From assembly GCA_028293625.1 (NCBI GenBank), contig JAQGOL010000006.1, forward strand, positions 1 to 64,000: a DNA stretch of 64,000 nucleotides, given 5' to 3'. Both the position numbers and the translations under genes were made by a program. The notes beneath the pieces are model-generated. The model was not told the origin of the DNA, made no database searches, and saw only the letters and a program-made list of their open reading frames with translations. This document shows, one piece after another, positions 9,810-16,274 of this stretch (positions within the stretch are counted from its first letter, which is position 1; each line of letters starts with the position of its first letter). Source of the DNA: Chthoniobacteraceae bacterium. Its GTDB lineage: Bacteria > Verrucomicrobiota > Verrucomicrobiia > Chthoniobacterales > Chthoniobacteraceae.

Positions 9810-9971
9810 ATGTTAATACCGTTCGCCGTGCCGGACGCCGGTTCCACCCTGTTTGCGCTGGCGATTAGCTTTGCGGCGCTTGTTGCCTTGCGCAAACGGC
9901 TCCAAAAGAGAGGCGCAGCAGAAGTAAAGGAGCCGGTTACGGAAAAACCGGAAGTTAAAGAGATCCGCTGA
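9810..9971 (+). CDS. 53-residue protein consisting of a VPD-type exosortase sorting tail
   Basis: This short ORF reads MLIPFAVPDAGSTLFALA and continues through a hydrophobic stretch to a basic cluster (LRKRLQKR) and a charged tail ending VKEIR. The order VPDAGST, one membrane helix, Arg/Lys cluster is exactly that of VPDSG-CTERM sorting signals (TIGR03778), but here there is almost nothing before it and 20 charged residues after it. An in-frame TGA at 9795-9797 means it is not a visible extension of prsT. A GGAG at 9805-9808 sits only one base before the ATG, so translation initiation is doubtful. It may be a true mini-substrate, or the 3' remnant of a larger gene. It is too short for standard ORF cut-offs. 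Confidence 0.5.
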   Translation: MLIPFAVPDAGSTLFALAISFAALVALRKRLQKRGAAEVKEPVTEKPEVKEIR

Positions 9972-9984
9972 ACGGTCGCCATTG

Positions 9985-10122
9985 ATCAGCCGCTCCTCCG
10001 GAGCGGGACGTGGAGGAGACGTATTCCGGTGACTCACGTCACCGGCTAATTTCAGGCGAGCCCTCTGGGCTGCACGAATGAGAAGCGAGAGCATTCATGT
10101 AAACGAATCGTGCAAATCGTAT
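9985..10122. repeat. Hairpin-rich interspersed repeat, copy 1
   Basis: About 138 bases that recur at 16091-16226 in the same orientation with roughly 80% identity. It contains three palindromes: CCGCTCC/GGAGCGG, CCGGTGAC/GTCACCGG and AGCCC/GGGCT. The best conserved part is the right end (GAGAGCATTCATGTAAA, then CGTGCAAATCGTAT). It ends at the stop codon of the minus-strand TPR gene, so it would form that gene's 3' untranslated RNA. Confidence 0.8.
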
Positions 10123-11735
10123 CAGTTGTTCCCTGACGACGGGCGTGGAGAACCAATCCCCAGTTCCTTTTTGCGTGCCGCAACTTCTTCGGGTGTCGCG
10201 GAACTCTCCATCTGTTTTTTACGCGCCGCGATTTCGGAGCTGTCCGCGGTAAACTCCGATCCGGGCCATTTTCTCCGTTCGCCCGTTTCGGCGCTGGAAG
10301 GGGCGAATTCGGTTTTCAGCTGTTTCGTGCGGGCAGCGATTTCTTCGCTGGTGGCAAGAAATTCGTTCCCCAGTTGCCGTTTCCGAAGCTCCATTTGATC
10401 GGAGCTAGGCAGAGCATTTGGGTCCGAGGCGCCAATTTCCGCGACCCGATCGCGAGCGGCCTGTGCCCGATTGTATTGACCCAATCTGGTGGCGTAATCG
10501 GCCATTGCCGAAAGGAGTGTCGTGTCAGTTCCGGCAGCACGGATGGCGGCCGTCCAGAGGGTGCGGGCCTGCGTTGTGTTGCCAAGCTGGCTTTCGCACC
10601 GCGACTGCATGATAAGGCTCATAACCGGGGGCAAGGGGAGGTTTCTCTTTTCGAGAACAGCCAGAATCTCCTCCCACCGGCGCAAGGAAGCGAGCGCGTT
10701 GAGGTGTTGCTCCAGAAGGTCAACCCGCGTCATGGCGCGATTGAGCGGCAAAAGCGTTAAGAGACGCTCGCCCTCGTTCAGCGTCAGGAGGAGGTCGGCA
10801 AATTCTTTAAAAACCTGCGGATCGGCCGAGGCAAAGTCCCCCTGAATCTGGTCGAGCAGGTTCTTTTTATCATTGGGCCTGCAACGGAGCTCAAGCCGGA
10901 GCGCTTGCAAACGATGGGGCAATTTTGCCAGGGGATGATGAATGATTGCCGTGGCAACCGATTGCGCGCTTTCACTGGAGGCGTTCGGATCCGCGGCCAA
11001 ACCCATCAAAGCGTCAAGTCCGACCTGATTTTTGAGAGGGGCGAGCGCCTGCAACCGACGGACACCTTCCTGATGGGTCTCTTTTGAATCAAAAAGAAGC
11101 GCGCCCAAAAAGAGCTGGCCCTGAGGATTTGCGGGATCAAGCTCGATCGCCTGCTTAACCGTCAGAAGCGCTCCGGCTGTATCACCACTGGCAAGTTTGC
11201 ATCGAGCCGAAAGGCGTTGGTATTCCGCACTGCGGGGATTCTGAGCCAGTAAAATGGCGGCTTGCGCTTCGGCTTCGGCAAATTCTCCACTTTGAAGCGC
11301 CGCATCCGCGGCAGCGATCCGGTCGGCATCGGACACAGTTGGCAGAATGGTAAGCGCTTTCCACCACGGAAAGGCGCTGGCGCTATCGCCACGGGCAGTT
11401 AGGACGGTTGCAAGCGCCCTGATCGCCGCCGGTTCGTTGTTTGAGAGGATATAGGCTTCCTTCCCTTTAATCAGCGCCTCATCGAGTTTGCCGTGAGCGG
11501 TCAGCTCCAGGCTCTCCGATGCGCGCGCCTTGCTGTGAAGCGTCTTCAGTTTGCCGTATAATGGCCGGCTTGCCATTACCAGGCCCACGATCACGAGCAG
11601 TAATAACGAGAATTTGATCCCTTGTTTGAATGCTCGTTTTTTTGCCGCCGAATTCTGCGAGGATCTGCCGGACTGCTCCACAACAGCCTCGGGCTCATTG
11701 GGCTTGTTTGCGTGGGGAACTTGCGGGTCTGACAT
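10122..11735 (-). CDS. Membrane-anchored TPR protein with a C-terminal charged tandem repeat
   Basis: The 537-residue protein has a hydrophilic N-terminal 40 residues, one transmembrane helix (FSLLLLVIVGLVMASRPLYG) and then TPR-like helices (about 70-440). From about residue 448 to the end are five imperfect 16-18-residue units of the form EIAARKKQL..EF...S: MELRKRQLGNEFLATS, EEIAARTKQLKTEFAPSS, AETGERRKWPGSEFTADS, SEIAARKKQMESSATP and EEVAARKKELGIGSP. I do not know this tail from any family. It lies downstream of the exosortase gene on the same strand (225-base gap) and may share its transcript. A role in assembly of the sorting or EPS machinery is inference. Confidence 0.75.
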   Translation of the reverse strand: MSDPQVPHANKPNEPEAVVEQSGRSSQNSAAKKRAFKQGIKFSLLLLVIVGLVMASRPLYGKLKTLHSKARASESLELTAHGKLDEALIKGKEAYILSNNEPAAIRALATVLTARGDSASAFPWWKALTILPTVSDADRIAAADAALQSGEFAEAEAQAAILLAQNPRSAEYQRLSARCKLASGDTAGALLTVKQAIELDPANPQGQLFLGALLFDSKETHQEGVRRLQALAPLKNQVGLDALMGLAADPNASSESAQSVATAIIHHPLAKLPHRLQALRLELRCRPNDKKNLLDQIQGDFASADPQVFKEFADLLLTLNEGERLLTLLPLNRAMTRVDLLEQHLNALASLRRWEEILAVLEKRNLPLPPVMSLIMQSRCESQLGNTTQARTLWTAAIRAAGTDTTLLSAMADYATRLGQYNRAQAARDRVAEIGASDPNALPSSDQMELRKRQLGNEFLATSEEIAARTKQLKTEFAPSSAETGERRKWPGSEFTADSSEIAARKKQMESSATPEEVAARKKELGIGSPRPSSGNN

Positions 11736-11920
11736 AGGTCTGATTAAAACGGGACGGGAGCCATTGCCGGTTCCAAGATCACGCGTACAAGCAGAAGAAG
11801 TAGTGCGATTATTTGGGAGGCACGCGGCCGGCGCGAATGGGAATTCCGCTCATTGGATGGGTCGTCTGGAAGAAGCTGCCCTGGAAGGGTGCGCTTGATC
11901 GTAATCTTCCTGAGTTCGGA

Positions 11921-11950
11921 CGATTAAGATTAAGATTATGATTAAGAGGG
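11921..11950. repeat. GATTA-type short tandem tract
   Basis: Between the TPR and exosortase genes the sequence runs through CGATTAAGATTAAGATTATG and another ATTAAG before AGGGAGAGG. A closely similar tract occurs at 55404-55430, also between two minus-strand genes. Confidence 0.6.
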
Positions 11951-11960
11951 AGAGGCGAGA

Positions 11961-13499
11961 TTATCGTTTAACCCGCTCAAAATGGGCCAGGGTAGGGAGC
12001 GCTTCTCCAACCGCGGTCAATGCCTGCTCATAGGTTGAATATCCGCTGACTACGATTTCGAGGGTCTGTTTGCCAAGGTCGCGCCGGCCAATCAAGGCGC
12101 GGTGGATATCGCCCCGCAACGAGAAATCCTGCTCAAGCCACGCGTTTTCCCGTTTCCGGTCTGATTCTTCGTAAAAGGTGAAAAAGGAATAAACAGAGCG
12201 TCCCTGGGCTTCGAATTCGGAAATGGTAAATAAGAGGTCGCCGCCTTCAATAGGGAGCCGCTGAGGCGGGAATGTACGGATCCATTTCAGACCCGCTGCC
12301 GGAAGGCAGACTTCAGGATGATGACTTTGGGCGCCGTTTGTGGTCGTCTCTCCCGGATTCCATCGCACCGCGCTAAATGCCCAGAGAGTTCGATCGTATT
12401 CCTTCCAGTTCGCAATTTGAATATCGGAGCAAAGAAGGATGTCCCGGGTCGGCTGCAAGACCGGCTGTATCTGATAACCGGGTTTATCTTCAGGCCACCG
12501 TACGGCGATGGTTTCCGCGACGCTTTGTTCGTGCGACCGATACCAATATTCCGTGGTGGCCAGGATTGAGATAAACCAGATTGCAATCGGAACGCCTGCC
12601 CACGCCGGAAAAGGCCTCAATGACGGTTTTGCCGTTTGAAGCGGTATCGGCCCGGCGACAAGCCGATTGGCCAGTTGATTGAGCAGATAAAAGGAGACCA
12701 GGAAAATCCCCCAGCCGCTTGAATCATGCCAGACGTTAACCGCCCCGATTCCCTGGGTGGAGGCAATGATCGCAAGCAGGAAGTTTCGCAGCAGGTTAAA
12801 AAAGAGGGAGAGCCCAGCCCCGGCTGCGATCAACAGCAGCCGGGGGCGCACTCGAATCCTATGCAGCTCCCCAAGAGCCAGCGCCGCCATGATCATCGAT
12901 TGAAACGAGCGGATACCGCTACACGCTTCCTCAACGTCGAGCGTACCATTGATCAAAGAAACCAAATTGCCTGTCCGCGTCGCGGCGATCCCGCAAAGTT
13001 GAAGCAATTCGACGGTCACTGTTGTGACCATTCCCGTGAGCCCCTCGATCAATGGAGATTCCAGATGCCTGCTCCAGGGGACAGCGCAAAAAATAAAAAG
13101 CACTGGAAAAACAAACCCCCGTATTCCAGCCCAGCCGGCACGGCAGGCGAGCGATCCGAGCGTGAAACCGGTTACAAGAAGCGCCAATAAATAGTTCGCA
13201 TGATAGGATTGCGGAGCAGCCGTGCGAAAAATCCAGGCCGGCAGCAGCAAAAGAGCGCACGCAATGGCAAGGGCACCCGCCCCGCGGCCATGCGTTGGCG
13301 CCGTGGGCGGAATATCTTTCCAGCGGCGAAGAAAAAAATAGAAAGCCAGGGGCGGCACCAGCCAGCCAAACTCATATTGCGGAATCGCGGCCCAGAAGTT
13401 GCTTAATTGAGTGATAAGCATGCCCCACGGCAATAACCATGCACCCCAAGGCAGCCACTTTTTGAAAAAGGTCGAACGCGTAATCAAATGAAAAACCAA
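11961..13499 (-). CDS. Exosortase with fused EpsI-like C-terminal domain
   Basis: The 512-residue integral membrane protein carries the exosortase catalytic triad: Cys193 in EEACSGIRS, Arg238 in FNLLRNF and His258 in NVWHDSSG. About eight membrane helices span residues 15-310. Residues about 310-512 form an EpsI-like (DUF3485) soluble domain with HHPEVCLPAAG, a typical EpsI motif. Exosortases cleave PEP-CTERM-type tails and attach the protein to the cell surface, so the genes at 13596, 14632 and perhaps 9810 encode its substrates. The only upstream start in frame is TTG (13499), since a TAA lies two codons before it; the first ATG would be inside helix 1. Start position is therefore uncertain. 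Confidence 0.92.
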   Translation of the reverse strand: MVFHLITRSTFFKKWLPWGAWLLPWGMLITQLSNFWAAIPQYEFGWLVPPLAFYFFLRRWKDIPPTAPTHGRGAGALAIACALLLLPAWIFRTAAPQSYHANYLLALLVTGFTLGSLACRAGWAGIRGFVFPVLFIFCAVPWSRHLESPLIEGLTGMVTTVTVELLQLCGIAATRTGNLVSLINGTLDVEEACSGIRSFQSMIMAALALGELHRIRVRPRLLLIAAGAGLSLFFNLLRNFLLAIIASTQGIGAVNVWHDSSGWGIFLVSFYLLNQLANRLVAGPIPLQTAKPSLRPFPAWAGVPIAIWFISILATTEYWYRSHEQSVAETIAVRWPEDKPGYQIQPVLQPTRDILLCSDIQIANWKEYDRTLWAFSAVRWNPGETTTNGAQSHHPEVCLPAAGLKWIRTFPPQRLPIEGGDLLFTISEFEAQGRSVYSFFTFYEESDRKRENAWLEQDFSLRGDIHRALIGRRDLGKQTLEIVVSGYSTYEQALTAVGEALPTLAHFERVKR

Positions 13500-13518
13500 T
13501 CGTTTTTACAGAGAGATG

Positions 13519-13546
13519 AAAAAGGGAGCCCGAAGGCTCCCTTTTT
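13519..13546 (-). terminator. Intrinsic terminator of the PEP-CTERM gene
   Basis: On the minus strand a 7-bp stem GGGAGCC/GGCTCCC closes a TTCG tetraloop and is followed by five T. It lies about 50 bases after the stop of the PEP-CTERM gene and overlaps the upstream edge of the exosortase gene, so the exosortase needs its own promoter or readthrough. Confidence 0.9.
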
Positions 13547-13595
13547 ACCTATCGTAATGATGAAGTGGCCGTTTGACAGGCCAATTCAATCCAGC

Positions 13596-14243
13596 TTACG
13601 CGATAACGCGACGGCGGGGCCTGCAGAGTCCCGTCATGGTCACCATCGCAAGGCCGCTCAACAGCATTCCGGGCTCAGGAATTGGAACAAGGCCATAAAC
13701 GTCAAGGCTCGCGTTGAACGAAGAATTGGTTCCAAACGATCCATTTGGAGGATTAGGACCATTCGGGGTAAACGTGATGGTTTTGACGTTCAAAACGATT
13801 CGGCTGATTGTATTGCCAGCGAAATCATTCGGACCGCCATTAGGAAAGAACCGCTCACTTTCACCCGTTGCCGACGTAGCAGTGAAGGTATCAGTCTGAG
13901 CCGAGTTCCGGGCTGTAATCAGCAATTGAAGCTGGTTATTAACGCCATTTGTCAGCAACGCCGCGAATTGACTAAAACCCGCATCTCCTGGAGAAAGCGT
14001 GAACACGTAGGGTGTTTGGTTGCTGGCCAGGAACGGGGTGTTGGTAAAGATAGTGAACGCCGAGCCGGTTCCAAATGCATCAGTCGCTTGGAATTGAGCC
14101 GCGTTAATATCAGCCGACGGATCATTGAGCGTCGTTGGGAAATTCGTCGTTCCAATGAGGTAATCAACTGGAGCGGCGAGTGCGTTGACACTCAGCAGCA
14201 TTGCGCTGGCGCCAAGGAACAATAGAGAGAACTTTGATATCAT
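13596..14243 (-). CDS. PEP-CTERM surface protein
   Basis: The 215-residue protein has an N-terminal signal peptide (about 1-24, cut near ALAAP) and a C-terminal sorting tail: PIPEPG, a hydrophobic helix (MLLSGLAMVTMTGL) and a basic end (RPRRR). The middle is Asn-, Thr- and Phe-rich, with no cysteine before the tail helix and a likely beta-sandwich fold as in other secreted PEP-CTERM proteins. It should be exported by Sec and processed by the exosortase encoded immediately downstream. It has its own terminator at 13519-13546. Upstream lie a 12-bp palindrome (14299-14310) and three 11-bp direct repeats (14416-14448) that may be regulatory. Binding partner is unknown. Confidence 0.88.
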   Translation of the reverse strand: MISKFSLLFLGASAMLLSVNALAAPVDYLIGTTNFPTTLNDPSADINAAQFQATDAFGTGSAFTIFTNTPFLASNQTPYVFTLSPGDAGFSQFAALLTNGVNNQLQLLITARNSAQTDTFTATSATGESERFFPNGGPNDFAGNTISRIVLNVKTITFTPNGPNPPNGSFGTNSSFNASLDVYGLVPIPEPGMLLSGLAMVTMTGLCRPRRRVIA

Positions 14244-14298
14244 GTTTTAGGTAGGTTTTTTCGGGGATTAGGTTGGCTGTCGCGCCCATATCGTAAAT

Positions 14299-14310
14299 GT
14301 ACGATCGTAC
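14299..14310. promoter_or_regulatory. Perfect 12-bp palindrome upstream of the PEP-CTERM gene
   Basis: GTACGATCGTAC lies 56-67 bases before the start codon at 14243. A perfect dyad in this position could be an operator. There is no direct evidence of the protein that binds it. Confidence 0.35.
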
Positions 14311-14415
14311 GGTTGTATGGCTCGCAGATTTCGGTCTTAAAAAATTTGTAAGGCGTCGGCAAGCGCATAATCCTTAAAATGGATAATGGAAGTGTAGCGG
14401 TAATTCGTTCATTTA

Positions 14416-14448
14416 AACGCACTTCTAACGCGCTTCTAACCCACTTGA
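14416..14448 (-). promoter_or_regulatory. Three 11-bp direct repeats, possible activator-binding sites
   Basis: On the plus strand the units are AACGCACTTCT, AACGCGCTTCT and AACCCACTTGA, head to tail with no gap. They lie 173-205 bases upstream of the PEP-CTERM start, a typical distance for an enhancer of a sigma-54 activator such as PrsR. Single look-alikes occur upstream of the VPDGG gene (15470-15478) and the sugar transferase (17832-17842). Assignment to PrsR is inference. Confidence 0.4.
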
Positions 14449-14566
14449 AATGGAGATTAGTTTTCAAGGATGGCTGTCGCTGCGTTGGGTATTGGCTCTT
14501 TTTCTTTTCCTGCCGTTTATTGCCCCCTTGGCAACGATTTGCCAAACCCGTGATCCGTACAAAATA

Positions 14567-14598
14567 AAAGAGGAGCAGAGTGACCTCTGCTCCTCTTT
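14567..14598 (-). terminator. Intrinsic terminator of the VPDGG-tail gene
   Basis: A 14-bp perfect stem (AAAGAGGAGCAGAG with CTCTGCTCCTCTTT) closes a 4-base loop, and on the minus strand is followed by TTTATTTTG-like T-rich sequence. It lies about 35 bases after the stop codon at 14632. Confidence 0.88.
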
Positions 14599-14631
14599 AT
14601 TCAGATTAAATTTCCCTAAGGGAAATCAGAT

Positions 14632-15291
14632 CTAGCTCAATTTGCGGCGGATCAGGCCGAGCGTGGTGACGCTCATGCCAAGAAGCATGACAGTCATGCC
14701 GCCGTCTGGCACGCTAACGCTATCGATAACAGGGCCGAACGGGGTGCCTGTATTGCCGCTCTTGAATTCAAGGTAGTAGGTGCCGGCGGTAGCTACGTTG
14801 AAAACGCCAAGCCGGTCTTCCCACAGCATGTTTGTGAAGCTGTTGGCTCCTGTAACTTCGTATGTGAAGTCAGGCAGGGTGAGGAATGTGCTGCCATCCA
14901 GATTAAGGAGGCTGAGTGTAAGGCTCTTGGTGCCCACGCCGCCCTGAGGATTGCCAGTCATCGCAAAGCTAACGCGAGCGGTTCCAACTGGCAGAGCGAT
15001 CGCCTGTCTGATCGCGGCTGCGTCGTCGTTTCCGTTCAGGTCGACAGATTGCACGCCATCGTTGGCCTGCCAGAAGCTGCCAATGAAATCGACATCGCCA
15101 CTTCCAGTTCCAGTTGATGCGCCGCCGCCGGTGACTTCCCAGCCGGTGATCGCACCAGGAGCGGGCTCATTGCTGTAGCCACCAGGAAGAACAGGCAGTT
15201 CGAAGTCTCCGTTGATGATAGGCACTGCGGATGCGGTGCTGATTCCGATGGCCAGGGCGGCCATGGCGAGAGGCCATTTGATCATTTTCAT
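14632..15291 (-). CDS. Secreted protein with VPDGG-type exosortase sorting tail
   Basis: From the ATG at 15291 the product is 219 residues: a signal peptide (MKMIKWPLAMAALAIGISTA), a lectin-like beta-rich body beginning IINGDFELPVLPGG (a start common to choice-of-anchor and DUF642-like proteins), and a C-terminal tail VPDGGMTVMLLGMSVTTLG followed by LIRRKLS. The tail is a VPDSG-CTERM variant. An in-frame extension to 15384 exists but would put 31 residues before a clear signal peptide, so I reject it. A sigma-54-type promoter at 15369-15383 would give a 66-base leader, and a strong terminator follows at 14567-14598, so this is a single-gene unit likely under PrsR control. Confidence 0.88.
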   Translation of the reverse strand: MKMIKWPLAMAALAIGISTASAVPIINGDFELPVLPGGYSNEPAPGAITGWEVTGGGASTGTGSGDVDFIGSFWQANDGVQSVDLNGNDDAAAIRQAIALPVGTARVSFAMTGNPQGGVGTKSLTLSLLNLDGSTFLTLPDFTYEVTGANSFTNMLWEDRLGVFNVATAGTYYLEFKSGNTGTPFGPVIDSVSVPDGGMTVMLLGMSVTTLGLIRRKLS

Positions 15292-15368
15292 TGTGATTTG
15301 GTTATCTTTTTGGGTTGTAGTGTTTTCACCCAGCCGTTGAAACGACTGATTGACAGGGCGGCAGGTAA

Positions 15369-15383
15369 GCGGCTCCCGTGCCA
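15369..15383 (-). promoter_or_regulatory. Sigma-54 (-24/-12) promoter of the VPDGG-tail gene
   Basis: On the minus strand the sequence TGGCACGGGAGCCGC has a perfect -24 box (TGGCACG), the invariant GG-N10-GC spacing, and CCGC in place of TTGC at -12. The predicted start is near 15357, 66 bases upstream of the ATG. PrsR, encoded in the same locus, carries the GAFTGA motif needed to activate such promoters. Confidence 0.65.
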
Positions 15384-16274
15384 CGAATAGATGCGGAGCT
15401 TATCATGAGTTGCAAAGCGCTGATTTCATGGCGTTTGCATTTTAATTGATTTTTTATGCAAATTTATTCCGCGCTTCTCTCCGGTAAGAAAATGTAAAGC
15501 ATTCCGACGGATGTTTTGACGCCACAACCGGTGGCCTATGGCCTAACATGCTGGAAATGAGCAGCCTAACGATGGCCAGGTCAGTTATTTTCAGGTTGTA
15601 AAGAAGTCCGACGAGTCAGGGAAATTGACACCATTCTATTTTCAAGTTTCGCTCAAAAAGGCGTCTTTTAACGAACGAAGGAGTGCATTTGGGATTATAA
15701 TAAATACCCGGATGACGTTGTATGTTAAACTCTCCCAGGCATTTCAGCTAATGACATTGGATAAGCCTGGGAGGTCTCCGGAAGCTGCGTTCCAGGAACG
15801 GCCGTTTCCGAATGAGCGGCTTGCCGGTTGCTCTGAACAGGCTTTGGAGATTAGCCCGGGACCGCGTAGAGAATGGGCAGCAACCCCGGAGAGGGTGCCG
15901 GAAACAATGCTATCCCTGGCAAATTCTCTCCTCAGCCCCCAAAAACCGCCATTTTATCAACGCCGAAGGTGTCCCGGAAATTAGCCGCTCGTGGAGCGGA
16001 GCGGAACACCGGAAAACATCGGCAAACGAACTCGCCCCGGCCGGGGCGACGGAGATCGATGTACAACTCGCGGCATTTATGATGACATTTATCAGCCACT
16101 CCTCCGGAGCGTGATGCGGAAGGAGGTATTCCAGTGACTCAGCTACGGCTAATCTCAGGGCGGCCCTCCAGGCTGCACGAAGCGCAAAGCGAGAGCATTC
16201 ATGTAAAGGAACCGTGCAAATCGTATAAACTCCGGAGAGTTCCGTGGGTTTATCGTGCCGCTTGCGGGCAATCC
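15384..16274. other. Long non-coding region rich in repeats
   Basis: No supported gene lies between the VPDGG gene promoter and the sugar-transferase stop. ORFs can be read through it on both strands, but they cross the interspersed repeat at 16091-16226 and another palindromic patch at about 16030-16052 (CGCCCCGGCCGGGGCG) and lack protein features. The right half (about 15910-16230) looks like a mosaic of palindromic elements. Confidence 0.6.
16091..16226. repeat. Hairpin-rich interspersed repeat, copy 2
   Basis: This is the second copy of the element at 9985-10122, in the same orientation. The CTCCTCCGGAG palindrome and the right end (GAGAGCATTCATGTAAA, CGTGCAAATCGTAT) are kept, while the middle hairpin (CCAGTGACTCAGCTACGG) is degraded. 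It sits about 50 bases 3' of the minus-strand sugar transferase. Confidence 0.8.

Noticed and set aside
9985-10122. CRISPR array or tandem repeat
   Set aside because: Only two distant copies, no spacers and no cas genes.
14358-14373. GGATTATGCGCTTGC on the minus strand as a promoter of the PEP-CTERM gene
   Set aside because: The gap between GG and GC is 11, not 10, and -24 is poorly matched.
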